A stretch of 64,000 nt of DNA from Sipunculus nudus (lineage: Eukaryota; Annelida; Sipuncula; Golfingiida; Sipunculidae): NCBI GenBank assembly GCA_026874595.1, contig CM049307.1:75864643-75928642 (forward strand), written 5' to 3'. A program made the position numbers and the translations under genes. Within the stretch, counting starts at the first letter, position 1. The number at the start of each line of letters is the position of its first letter. Of this stretch, positions 52,201 to 61,166 are shown in pieces. A model generated the notes under the pieces. That model saw nothing but the letters and a program-made list of their open reading frames with translations. It was not told where the DNA came from and made no database searches.

Positions 52201-55200
52201 GCCAATCTCATCACACACAGACTGTTCATTTTGTTTAAATCCATGTATTTATGTCATGTGGGGGACCACTAAAATATTTGAAATACAATCAACAGGGTCA
52301 CCTGGCAGCAAGTCATATGCACTAAAGTTTTGCAAAGGGCATTTTGCAACTACTGACCTTTAAAATTTTACACAAATGCAACCAGCCGCCTTGGGTTACC
52401 TGTTTTTATACACCCATCATATGACGGGCGTATTATGGTATACCTACCGGATGTTCATCTGTCTGTCTGTCAGTCATGCCTTCCGTCCATTTACTTTCAG
52501 TGTTGCCCAATAATTTAAGGGGGCTTTCGTGGATTTTCACAAAACTCACCTTAACTACTCACCAACAGATTATCTCGAGCAAGTTCCATTATGGGCTACA
52601 TCCATGCATATTTAATAAGGTCACGGGTCACACAGCCCCTGTGAAGTGTCGCTGCCATTACTTATAAAGAATATGAAGGATTCTGATAAAACTCATCAGA
52701 TATGTTAATCAATAGAATATCTCACCTAAGTTCGATTTCCAGCAAAATCAATGCATATATAATCAGGTCAGAGGTTACCGCACTTTGGAGGCACCTTTGT
52801 GACTTACCAAAACTCTTATGGATTTTCATGAAACTCATACATATTTACCAATAGAGTTACTCTTCAGAATTACCATCTCATCGAAATTCATGCATATTTA
52901 ATGAGGTCAGAGGTCACCAGATACACGACGGGCTTATTATGCACATTTACAGTGCTCTCATTTCCATTTGTCAACATTGCTGTGATGACAAACGGCTTGT
53001 TCATAAGCAAACTTATACATCCAACACAGAGCCATTATAAGAACTTTCTGAAAATGAATTACCTAAAGTGCATTAATACTCACACAGAGTAAGCAAGAAA
53101 TTACATAAATTCTATATAAAATTTAGGTGAATAGCTGGCTTTAAATGTTATAAGTTCAGGATTCATTTCCATATTACTTTACATCACAAAACTCTTGTCA
53201 ATTTTCATTGTTTTCATATGTTGTAAGTTCCACTATTGATATCATCATCTATATATTAAACATTCTGGAGTAATGTCCACATTACCTTATATTACAAGTT
53301 ACAGGTTATTTTCCATATTATCATTTATTCATTTACATACGGGTTCTTGATTAATGTCCCTGTTCTCATGTATTACATGATCTTGGTTAATATCTGATAT
53401 TTCTTATATTACAATTTCTGGATTATTGTCCATATTTTCATACAGTACTTGATTTCCTGGTCTTAATTAATTTCCTCTTTCTGATGTATTTCCAGTTCAA
53501 GATCAATTTTTATATTTTCATATATTATAATTGATAGATTTATTTCCATATTTTTAGGGTCTTTCACAGAAGAGGTTCACAAAACTGTATCCATAGATCT
53601 TGGCTTCTCAGAACCACTGCCATTAAACCCCTTTCAGAGGTAAGTTTTTATGTGGTGAAGGTACACATGCAATATGGCCCATAATCCCATGTTCATTCAT
53701 GCATAAATGATATAATTTTTTGTGAATATTCCTTGATAAGAATCCTGAATCCAGGTCATGCGCTAGATCTACACCAAAATCTGATCGATTCTTCCTTGGC
53801 CCATTCCTGAAATGCCTTGAAAATTTCCTGAGATTACATTCATAACTTCTTGAGTAATATTGTGGACAAACACACACATAATTGGGGATGAATTCACAAA
53901 GGGGGATAAAGACATACCCTCCTGGCAGAGGCAAATACAACCTGTAGAGGCATGTGCCAACAAGCATGTCTTAGCATTCACACATTTTAAAATATAATAT
54001 CCAAATATCTAAGCAAATTGGTATATAAAATAACACATATGCAAACACATTTTATTAGCATAAACATTTCTAAGTTTACAAATTTTCCATATGTGGATTA
54101 TTCATCAGGTGTATACATATTTGTTCTTTTTTAGTGTGGGTATCATTCCACTCTTATTTTTAGCGTGGGGACCATATACTGATATTTCTAATTTTCAGTG
54201 TTTCTATCAACCCTTATTGGTATATATTTTTTTCAAATATTTCATTGTTGGGTCAGCTTTTGTATTTATATTTCTTCTTTTTCACTGGATGAATAATTTT
54301 TCCCTTCTCCAGGGGAGACGTGTAGTTTTATTACGTAAACATAATTGTGAGCTGTTTCTGTATTAATGAGAATTTTCTCTGTTAAAGTTTATATGCCAGA
54401 GTAAGCCAACCGAAAATTTTCCCTTATTGGGCCTATTATCGCCCAAACCCGCCTTGTTCCCATGTATCTAGGTCACACTTCCGTTTCCTGTACTCACTTT
54501 TTTCTTCTGGCGTCCGCCATGATGGATGTATAATCACGCTCTGCACGATTCGTCCACTGTTTTGGTTTGTACAGTCGGGTTTGCCAACTGAATTGTAAGT
54601 AGTGATTCTTTTTCCCTTCCCATCATGGAGACCCCTCTTATTGGCTACTTGTGGTTAATTAATCCCCACTTGGGATTCTCACCCCACTTGTTTCACCTGC
54701 TGTTCCCACAATGGCCGGGACCCTGCTGATTCCTACTACTTTTGTCAGACATGATCGTCTGACAAATGGGCCATGTTCAATGCATGGTCCCATTCCCCGG
54801 TTGTTGGGCTACCTCCACGCAGGAGACGCAACCAGACGGTCCTAAGTTTCGTCGGCTACAGCCTCGGACTTCCCCGGCGTCGGCGTCTGGTTTCTAATTG
54901 AATCCAGCCGCCCTTCAATCGCCTTCCTACACACCGCTGGTGTGTATGGACTTCACCATTAATACGGTTGAACTTTAAGGGGAACATCACGCCGCCGTCT
55001 CGGGGTCGATCTCCACCACTACCGGGGCCCCGGTACCGCCGGGGTCCACTCAGGTGTGGTCCCCCGGCACCCTCTGGACCTCCCAAGGGTACTGGGAGTC
55101 ATGTTTTGATCGTTTGATCCCTTTTCCGGATCATCCGGCCGTTCCTTAGGTGCCCATGTGTCTTGAGTCCGGGCTGGTACAACTGTTCGCGGTTGGGAAA

Positions 55201-58200
55201 ACCTTATTTTCTTCATCCGCCCTGCTAACTGACTGTCCACTGTCAGATTAAGAGGGGCTAGGCCGTCCGGCGGCGGGGATCGTGAATGATTTACACTGGC
55301 CTCCTCGCCGTCTCAACGGATCCGACCACACTAAATGATATCTGGCAAGCGTCAGCCCTTGACTGTGCTGAACGCCAGCAAGTTAATTGGTGTATTGTAG
55401 AAATTGTATTTTACTGTGCCTCTCGGCCTGTATCCATTCATTACGTACCTTGTAACCCGAACTCCTCCAGTCACCCTGCAACTGTTCTACCCTCAGCCTT
55501 ACACCGATCCGATCAAACTCTCGTCTTTTGCTGGTTCCAAAACCGCACGGACAGGGGCGCCCGATTATCCATTTCAAGCGCCTCTATTTGGTCATTAACT
55601 CGCCGCCCTTTCGCATGTTCACTATTCATGCGGTTCTCCTCATTATCAGTCGGAGGGATTGGGTGTTCAAAATTTGCCTTAAGGTTGCTTATTGTCACGT
55701 TCCGTTCCATCCGTCGTCCCTACCGTTTCTTAGATACGCCTCCCGGAACCGTATGTATATATTACGTGCCCTTCCGTTCGGGATCAATGTGGGCCCTGGA
55801 TTTTTACGCTGCGGGGACTAGCGAAGTCGTCCACACGGTCACTTATTACCTCCGCTCCCAGGGCCTATCTGTGCTCCCTTACCTAGACGATTGGCTTGTC
55901 CATGCGGCCGATCGCTCTCTCTTACTGGCGCACCGCTCCCGGGTTCTCGATTACTCCGGAACCTTGGCTTTCTTGTCTATACAGTGAAGTCCCAGCTCAC
56001 TCCCACCCAGTCCTTCCAGTTTCTGGGTGTGACTCTTGAGTTTGCGTCAGGGACTGCGTCTCTACCGCGCGCATTTGCTCTCAAGCTCAGGACGCCGATT
56101 CGTTTCTTTCTTGCGTCTTGCTGTATCGCTTCTCGTGGCGCTGCCTCTCTTCACGGCACTCTCATCTGGGCCACCAATTTTGTTCCTTTTGGTCGATTTT
56201 ATCTTCGTCCAGTTCAGTCTCTCCTGAGCGCTCCGGGCCTTCTCCATCTCCATTCGGTTCGTCCCGTATCAACGTACGTGGTGGACCCTTCACCCCTGAC
56301 TGGACCTTTCCTTTCTCCTTCCAGCAGTTCCTTTCTCTCAGGGGATCGATTGTATGGTGTTTACTGACACATCTCTACTCAATTGGGGTGCCCATATGGC
56401 TGATCTCCACGCCTAGGGCGTCTGGTCTCCGTCGGCACGCCTCCTTCATATCAATACTTTGTGCCGTCCGTCGCGCGATCTCCCATTGGTCCCCGCCGCT
56501 TCCTATGCCGTCACATACTCGTCATGACCGACCCCTCCACGGTGGTGGCATATGTAAACAGGCGGGGCGGTACTCAGTCTCCCTCACTGATGCAGGAGAC
56601 CTACCTCTTGTTCGATCTCTGTATCACGCTCCGGGACTCGCTCCATGCGTCTTATCTTCCGGGCGTATTGAACTTTCTCACAGACGCCCTTTCACGTCGC
56701 CCCACGTCTCCACCTCCACCCGTCGTCCTTCCACTCTCCGTCCTACAGTGTCTCTTCCCTCGACTGGGGTGTCCGGATATCGATCTCTTTGCTTTCCCTC
56801 CCCCCAGTCCTCGTTCCTACCGGGACCCGTCTACTTCGCCCTCGCGACCGTCTAACTGACCTCCCGCCACACGTTTGGTCTCACCGGTTCTCTCCGCGTT
56901 TCCGGTGCCCTGTCTCATCTGCCGTATCCTCTTCCGTCTGTCCTGTACGGACCAGACTGATCTCCTCCTCATCCTCCCATTCCTCCTGCGACTCCCTGGT
57001 TTCCCCTGTGGCGCTCGCTTTTCTCATGACCCCCCCTTCTTCTAACGCTCCCGATCGATCTCCTGTCCTTCCCACATGCCCATCGTCCAATTCGGTCATG
57101 CCATCTGTGCGCCTGCGTACTCTCATTGGTCATCTCCAGGATAAGGACCTTTCAGGTCTGGCTGCTCTCCTTGCCTTGGCTCCACGTCGCCGTTCTTCGG
57201 ACCTCATCTATGACTCCCGGTGACGTCTCTTCACCGATTGGGTGTCTGACTCTGGAATCTCCTTTAGATCCGTCAATTGCGGCGATTTTGGAATTCTTCG
57301 GTTATTTCCTACGGGATGAACGTTTATCCTAACCGTCTCTTCGTGGCTATCGTGCCGCCCTGCTATCGGTACTCCGTCCATGGGGTCACGATCGTGTCCT
57401 CCGTCATCCGTTGGTGACGGTTTTATCATGGGGGTACATGGCCACGCTTCTCGTCCTCGCTACGTCACTACTTCCTGGCATCTGGACGTTGTCTTCCTTC
57501 ACCTCCACAGGCTTCGTACGGCGCATCTTCTACCTTTGTCTTGGTAAATGGTTTCCCCCTTGCTATTGCATCTGCTGGTCGCCGCTCTGAGCTTTATGCC
57601 CTAGTGGGCGACTCGCCATTTACACAACATTGTGGCTGAAGATGCTTCGGCCACCTTACCTTTCCCTCCGGAATTTATAAGCAGACCCGTCATTTGATGA
57701 TCCTCTGTTAACCTGGCCCGTTCCGGCCCTCCCTCAAGGACAGTACCGTTCAGGGCTCACATTTGCCCTGTTCATGCTTTACGTTACTCTCTTCAAGCTA
57801 CTCATTCTGAAAAAGAGGGGGGGGGGGGGCGCAAGAAGTTGTTTATTTGTGTATAAACTTTAATAGAGAAAATTCTCATTAATACAGAAAAGCTCACAAC
57901 AGTTTATGACCCGTCATTCGATGATCCTCCGTTAACCTGGCCCGTTCCGGCCCTCCCTCAAGGACAGTACCGTTCCGGGCTCACTATTGCCCTGTTCGTG
58001 CTTTACATTACTCTCTTCAAGCTACTCATTCTAAAAAAGAGGGGGGGGGGGCGCAAGAAGTTATTTATTTCAACGAACATCACCATTTCAAACAAAGAAA
58101 TTAGCCCTATCACTATTAGTGCATGGCTAAAAACTACCATTATCTCAGCATATGAATCAGCTTCTCCATCAACCTTAGACCAGCTTCACGTCAAAGCTCA

Positions 58201-61166
58201 TGACATCAGGGCCCTTTCTACATCATTGGGCCATTTATAGTGGATATCCCCAAACCAACTGGTCAAGAAGGCTATTGGGAGTTGCCTTCTACATTCACCT
58301 GCTTATATCTCAAGGATGTCCAATTACAAGCTTCGGGCCTTTAATTCTTGGGCCCTGTGAGTATGCGAGTGCGGTCCTACAATTCTCCAGTCCGTCTTGC
58401 CTCCTGCATCTGTTCCGGCAACGACGTCTTCGGCTGCTCCATCACTGCTGTGATGTTCTCCTCATTCCATCGTTCCAGGTAGGTATCCCCTCCCCAAGGT
58501 TTATCTGTTATATTCTCATTAATACAGAAACAGCTCACAATTATGTTTACATAATAAACCCCCCCCCCCCCCCCCCATTCCCTCCCTGTGAATGGTGGTT
58601 TTGTTAGTAAACTGTTGTGAGCTTTTCTGTATTACAAACAACGCTCCCTCCCAGTCCACTTCGTTCTGCCATCCAAAAAAGTGATTACAGGAAACGGAAG
58701 TGTGACCTGGATACACGGGAACGAGGCGGGATTGGGCGATATGGGCCCAATAAGGGAAAATTTTCGGTTGGCTTACTCTGGCGTATAAACTTTAATAGAG
58801 AAAATTCTCATTAATACAGAAAAGCTCACAACAGTTTACTAACAAAACCACCATTCACAGGGAGGGAATGGGGGGGTTTTCATTATGTCTCCCCCCTCCA
58901 CAGGAGACGTTTTCATTGCCATCTTCTGTCATCGTTGGTCAGTTGTCTTCTGTAGGATATCTTGTGAAAGCGATAACTTATGAAGGGCTGCATATTTTCC
59001 ACCAAAATTTGAAACACTCATTGTTTATCCCAAAATCTTGGAGGAGGTAAAAACCCTGTGACCTTGACCTTCACCTTAAAGGTCAAATCTGCTAAAGTGT
59101 GAAATTTTTGTGAACCTCATAACTTTTGAAGTTTTTATCCTTTTGTCCTGAAATTTGGTGCACCAATTGTTCCTGGCAAGTTTTTGGAAGAGTTTGAAAT
59201 CCAGTGACCTTGACCAGAAACTTCAAGGTCAAAACAGCCAAATTAAAGTTATTGTCTTATGAACACAATAACTTTTGAAGGGCTGCATGTTATCCTCCAA
59301 AATTTGAAACAACAATTGTTCCTACCAAGATCTCTGATAAGTTTGAAACCCAGTGACCTTGACCATGTCTTCAAGGTCAAATCAACCGAATTATAGTTAT
59401 TGTTTGGTGTACACCATAACTCGTGAAGGGCTCTTGTGAACACAATAACTTTTGAAGGGCTGCATATTTTCTTATAAATCTGAAACGTTCATTGTTCCTA
59501 CCAAAACCTTGTTGAAGAACAAAATCCAGTGACCTTAACCTTGATCTTCAAGGTCAAGTTTATGCAATTCTAGGATAATTGTCACCCCCATAACTTTGGA
59601 AGTACTGAAGAATTTTACTTCAAATATGACACACCAGTACTTTCGGCCAAAATCTCATCAGAGTCTGAAAAACAGTTACCTTGACCAGGATCTTCAAGGT
59701 CAAATCTGTTGAAATCTAGAATCATTGTTTTTAGATAGTGCATATTTTACCCCTAATGTTTTGGGATAGCCCATAGGGGGGAGACATATATCTGTTTTTG
59801 CACTGCAAAAACAAAGCCATTCTAGTTTTACCTTGTTTTCAGTGGGGATTATTCCTTTTATTGCATTTCTTGCCTCCAGTGTGGAGATCATATATTGTAT
59901 GATTTATATTCCTTGTTTTGTATGGGGATCATTCCTTTGAATGTATTTCATGTTTTCCAGTGTTGGGAACTAGGGATCATACCTTGTATTTATATTCCTA
60001 GTTTTCTGTGAGGATCATTCCTTTGAATGAATCTCATGTTTTTCAGTGTGGGGATCATCCCTCAGTGCTCATTCCCTGGTGACCAGGTGTACATAGGAGC
60101 CCAGGTTTTACTTTGTACAAAGGCAGATTACAAGCTATTCCTGAAAAATGAAAGGTAAGAAAAAAGTACACCAAACAGTAAAATGAGTAATGATGTCATT
60201 AGGCAGGTTTTTTTTACCCAGACTTTTTTTCACAGTAAAATACAAATAGTGTAAACATTTTAATTTATAGAAGTGTCTACATATAGAAAAATAAGGGTTG
60301 TATATTGAAAAAAATGTGTGTTTTTCAGCAGGTGTGCAAAATTGTTCTTAATTGCTACAATATTTATATGTCAGGCACCACAGTATTCATGCATGGCCTT
60401 GTTTATAAAAAAAAATCACCGATTAAACAATACCTCACAATCTCAGTATACCCACATGTGATGATACATACCTTCCAAATTATGAATTTTTATTCAGTGC
60501 ATAACCCTTATTTCAGTGCCCTGTTGACTATTATATTCCTATGTTTTCCTATATTTTCCTATTGAAAAAGTTTCTTGTATAATTTCCTATATTTTCCAGC
60601 ATTAGACTGTGATCTCCTATATTTTCCTATATGTTTGTATTGCTATTCTGTGTTTCTGATGTTACTGTTATTATTAAATATTTTTGTTATGTAGACCTAA
60701 TAGTATTGAAAACACAGTTGTGCTGTGAAAATTCATATATTTTCCTTAAATTATTCAATGAAACTTCCTGTAATCTCCCTCCTTTTTGTCTTAACTTTTC
60801 CTATAAAATTCCAATATTTCTTTAAGCGTTGGAGCTCTGTTTAGTTTTAATATATAAATATTGTCCTCTATGACACTAATATAAATGTAAATAATATAAG
60901 TATATTCCTGTGTAAAAAAATCCTAGATTAGGGCTAACTCACTTAATGGCATCATTATATATATATTTATATATTTGAAAAAATTCTTTTATGGTTTAGT
61001 GTTATTCTTTGATTATAAAGTTTTTGCTTTGTTTAAATTAAACCTGACCCAGATCCTTTATTTCTTTCATTTTTTCCAGATTAGGAGGATGGATGACAGA
61101 TTATCATATCAAACATAACTACACAAACCCAGCCCACGTCAAGCACTTCCTACCACAAGGCAAACA
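38603..61166 (+). CDS. HEXD: Hexosaminidase D, glycoside hydrolase family 20, thirteen exons, 3' end outside window
   Basis: This is the nucleocytoplasmic GH20 beta-hexosaminidase that removes terminal N-acetylhexosamine, preferring GalNAc in mammals. The exons joined are 38603-38651, 39106-39160, 40621-40730, 43359-43446, 44193-44271, 44809-44894, 45888-46071, 48262-48330, 50968-51163, 51973-52055, 53558-53639, 60047-60154 and 61080-61166. All have GT-AG junctions and matching phases, giving 419 residues from ATG 38620. An in-frame TGA at 38608 fixes the start. Family marks include [42 protein letters not shown] with the catalytic Asp149-Glu150, [15 protein letters not shown] and [18 protein letters not shown]. 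No signal peptide is seen, as expected. Human HEXD is about 486 residues from memory, so some 70 residues lie beyond the window. Confidence 0.97.
39106..39160 (+). CDS. HEXD: HEXD exon, [12 protein letters not shown] motif
   Basis: It encodes residues 12-29, the first strand of the TIM barrel with the family signature [18 protein letters not shown]. It ends in phase 0 at GTAAAG. Confidence 0.96.
39365..39700 (-). repeat. Dispersed repeat related to the interior of the 12984-14123 element
   Basis: The (CTGT/CTGTC)n tract, TTTGGTTTTGGAGTGTCTG and the AGCTCAAAA segment occur here in the orientation opposite to 13790-13960. ATTATGACATGTGGAGACAT occurs in the same orientation as there. The copy is therefore internally rearranged. 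It lies in a HEXD intron. Confidence 0.6.
39766..40215 (+). other. 149-codon open frame without recognised function
   Basis: It lies inside a HEXD intron. The translation shows no family motif and composition like its surroundings. I would not call it a gene. It may be chance, or a cassette exon without known relatives. Confidence 0.1.
40621..40730 (+). CDS. HEXD: HEXD exon, [11 protein letters not shown] motif
   Basis: It encodes residues 30-65, ending LAAPNAY plus two bases of a serine codon. The last 21 bases plus the donor GTCAGT are repeated as the minisatellite that follows directly. Confidence 0.96.
40710..41042 (+). repeat. 31 bp minisatellite made from the HEXD exon end and its splice donor
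   Basis: The exon text CAGCACCAAACGCTTACAG followed by GTCAGTAAAG is the first unit. About ten more follow at exactly 31 bp spacing (one is longer by 2), with unit starts at 40731, 40762, 40795, 40826, 40857, 40888, 40919, 40950, 40981 and 41012. Many keep CTTACAG|GTCAGT intact. A 93 bp (three-unit) block is duplicated: 40826-40918 and 40919-41011. A pogo-like element follows directly. Confidence 0.95.
41048..42165. mobile_element. Pogo/Tigger-like DNA transposon derivative, copy 2
   Basis: It has the same CAGTCTAACCTCTTTCATT ends as copy 1 and TA on both sides. It is homologous along its length to 16449-17712. On the plus strand, near 41690-41900, a broken reading frame with acidic residues then [11 protein letters not shown] resembles the C-terminal part of pogo-type transposases. 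It sits directly after the 31 bp minisatellite in a HEXD intron. Confidence 0.75.
42187..43175. mobile_element. Second pogo-like family, CAGTAAAACCCCGC ends
   Basis: Left end CAGTAAAACCCCGCTAA and right end complementary to AGTGAAATCCCGCAT are bordered by TA. Subterminal GGTCGTGTTAGCGGGGTGGTCGTG phrases recur at both ends. Inside, a 99 bp segment (around CTAAGTCCAAGCTGG) is tandemly duplicated at 42819 and 42918. It is non-coding. Confidence 0.65.
43175..43222 (+). repeat. (TA)n microsatellite
   Basis: About 24 TA units directly abut the right end of the pogo-like element. A shorter TA run borders its left end, as expected for an insertion into a pre-existing TA tract. Confidence 0.95.
43359..43446 (+). 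CDS. HEXD: HEXD exon, [10 protein letters not shown] motif
   Basis: It encodes residues 67-95 ([20 protein letters not shown] then LVQTFGHFE), a barrel strand forming part of the substrate pocket in GH20 enzymes. The acceptor is TTCTTTCAG and the donor GTGCAG. Confidence 0.97.
44193..44271 (+). CDS. HEXD: HEXD exon, FVLKHEKF
   Basis: It encodes residues 96-121 ([20 protein letters not shown] then LCPMNP), matching the family segment after the QTFGH strand. The donor GTAAGC is in phase 1. Confidence 0.96.
44809..44894 (+). CDS. HEXD: HEXD catalytic exon, HIGADE
   Basis: It encodes residues 122-150. The exon ends exactly after the codon of the general acid Glu150, preceded by Asp149, which positions the substrate acetamido group in GH20 catalysis. 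The intron therefore follows directly after the catalytic pair. Confidence 0.97.
45888..46071 (+). CDS. HEXD: HEXD exon, IMWDDM motif
   Basis: It encodes residues 151-211: [11 protein letters not shown], a helical segment, then [11 protein letters not shown]. The WDD motif is conserved in the family. The donor is GTGAGC. Confidence 0.96.
46085..46285 (+). repeat. Degenerate ~18 bp tandem repeat after a HEXD exon
   Basis: Phrases of the type TTGGTCCATTTGGTCAATG recur about ten times with many substitutions. They create overlapping open frames on the plus strand that are not genes. Unlike the two other HEXD arrays, the unit does not match the exon end before it. Confidence 0.7.
46454..47353. 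mobile_element. HINE/pearl-like element, copy 2 (0.9 kb)
   Basis: It has the same AGAATACGGGTAG start with hairpin (GTAGTTG-ACAAG-CGACTAC) and the same GCGGATACAAT end as the element at 19540. The core has four units. Their palindromes start at 46597, 46745, 46874 and 47029. The one at 47029 is intact, the one at 46745 is intact over GGTGGCGCCACC, and the other two are mutated. It lies in a HEXD intron. Confidence 0.75.
47757..47963. mobile_element. 207 bp MITE
   Basis: ACCAGTGTTA at the left and TAACACTGGT at the right are exact inverted ends. Internally GACCACCTGTC phrases face each other. It is a small DNA-transposon derivative in a HEXD intron. Confidence 0.5.
48262..48330 (+). CDS. HEXD: HEXD exon, LVEPMVWYY
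   Basis: It encodes residues 212-234 ([20 protein letters not shown] then LPE). The acceptor is a CT-rich tract ending CTACAG and the donor GTAAGT. Confidence 0.95.
48369..49450 (+). repeat. Degenerate tandem repeat with AGGTCA-type phrases
   Basis: After TTTTTAGCTCAGCTGACTTT (inverted relative to the end of the repeat near 24460), five or so units of about 170-180 bases follow. Each has AAGGTCAAAG-TCAAGGTCACAG and a CCAAACCTTTCA segment. It lies in a HEXD intron. Confidence 0.6.
50968..51163 (+). CDS. HEXD: HEXD exon, AFKGATGP motif
   Basis: It encodes residues 235-299: [20 protein letters not shown] and ATGP, then a helical stretch ending YCLTGWQ. This is the largest HEXD exon. The donor is GTAACA. 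Confidence 0.97.
51973..52055 (+). CDS. HEXD: HEXD exon, [12 protein letters not shown] motif
   Basis: It encodes residues 300-327. The [20 protein letters not shown] segment is near-identical across the family and closes the barrel. The donor is GTAACA. Confidence 0.97.
52410..52925 (+). repeat. Dispersed repeat with ATGACGGGCGTATTATGGTA
   Basis: It has a start phrase CCATCATATGACGGGCGTATT, a GTCTGTCTGTCAGTC tract and sub-repeats around AGGTCA-AGGTCAC and TTCATGAAACTCA. A phrase near 52925 (ACGACGGGCTTATTATG) resembles its start. It is non-coding. Confidence 0.5.
53558..53639 (+). CDS. HEXD: HEXD exon, residues 328-354
   Basis: It encodes [20 protein letters not shown] then LPLNPFQ. The SFTEEV stretch corresponds to the family helix after the barrel. 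The donor is GTAAGT. Confidence 0.93.
53685..53937 (+). repeat. Interspersed repeat family R1, copy D
   Basis: It has the same orientation as copy A: TGTGAATATTCCTTGATAAG, CTACACCAAAATCTGATCGA, CACACACATAATTG and ACATACCCTCCTGGCAGAGG. It lies in a HEXD intron. Confidence 0.6.
54335..54510 (+). repeat. Left inverted terminal repeat of the DIRS element
   Basis: GTAAACATAATTGTGAGCTG through AAGCCAACCGAAAATTTTCC to AGGTCACACTTCCGTTTCCT is mirrored at 58669-58839 with about one difference per ten bases. Confidence 0.88.
55370..58340 (+). pseudogene. DIRS polyprotein remnants: RT, RNase H, tyrosine recombinase
   Basis: RT pieces occur in two frames between 55528 and 55990. They include a [11 protein letters not shown]-like start and the catalytic box [11 protein letters not shown] near 55873-55905. 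RNase H remnants lie at 56524-56705 ([11 protein letters not shown], then [15 protein letters not shown]). The recombinase shows box [16 protein letters not shown] at 57559-57603. Box [15 protein letters not shown] starts at 58187, and the candidate nucleophile Tyr codon is at 58306-58308 in CLYLKDV. Frame changes between all blocks mean no full protein can be made. Minus-strand frames here are GC-rich shadows. Confidence 0.88.
57684..58060 (+). repeat. 224 bp tandem duplication inside the DIRS recombinase region
   Basis: The block GACCCGTCATT to GCGCAAGAAGTT recurs 224 bases later (57684 and 57908). Between them sits a 65 bp piece (57840-57905) of the right inverted terminal repeat. The unit therefore combines coding sequence and a terminal fragment. 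Confidence 0.85.
58516..58634 (+). repeat. Internal complementary region of the DIRS element
   Basis: 58516-58560 is the reverse complement of the outer end of the left terminal repeat. It shares the left-end variants AACAGCTCACAATTATGTTT. After a poly-C run, 58570-58634 is the reverse complement of the outer right end (58812-58877), nearly perfectly. Fused complements of both ends are the defining feature of DIRS1-type elements. Confidence 0.87.
58669..58839 (-). repeat. Right inverted terminal repeat of the DIRS element
   Basis: It is the reverse complement of 54335-54510. It continues outward to about 58877 (CACCATTCACAGGGAGGGAA), a part the left end lacks. Confidence 0.88.
58885..59787. 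mobile_element. 0.9 kb repeat with 13 bp inverted ends and five ~150 bp inner units
   Basis: ATGTCTCCCCCCT at the left and AGGGGGGAGACAT at the right are exact inverted repeats. Inside, GTGACCTTGACC followed by a CTTCAAGGTCAA phrase recurs at about 59050, 59200, 59352, 59528 and 59676. The DIRS element ends directly at its left border. Confidence 0.6.
60047..60154 (+). CDS. HEXD: HEXD exon, residues 355-390
   Basis: It encodes [20 protein letters not shown] and [16 protein letters not shown]. The phase (1 base in, 2 out) joins exons before and after. The acceptor is TTTTTCAG and the donor GTAAGA. Confidence 0.9.
61080..61166 (+). CDS. HEXD: HEXD exon, residues 391-419, last one in the window
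   Basis: It encodes [20 protein letters not shown] then KHFLPQGK plus two bases. The family has a related GW-x(n)-YH segment here. Its last 50 or so bases and the donor GTGAGT are the first unit of the array that follows. Confidence 0.93.

Larger units (their letters stand above)
54326..58880 (+). mobile_element. DIRS-type tyrosine-recombinase retrotransposon, decayed
   Basis: DIRS elements use reverse transcriptase plus a tyrosine recombinase, with inverted termini and an internal region complementary to both ends. Here the inverted ends lie at 54335-54510 and 58669-58839. The internal complementary region lies at 58516-58634. It is much GC-richer than the host DNA. Coding order is RT, RNase H, recombinase, with many frameshifts and stops. 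It is inserted in the HEXD intron before the exon at 60047, in the same orientation as the gene. The outermost bases are uncertain by about ten. Confidence 0.88.

Noticed and set aside
54856-57429. Many long open frames on both strands
   Set aside because: They come from the GC-rich DIRS remnant. Only the plus-strand pieces show RT, RNase H and recombinase motifs, in shifting frames.
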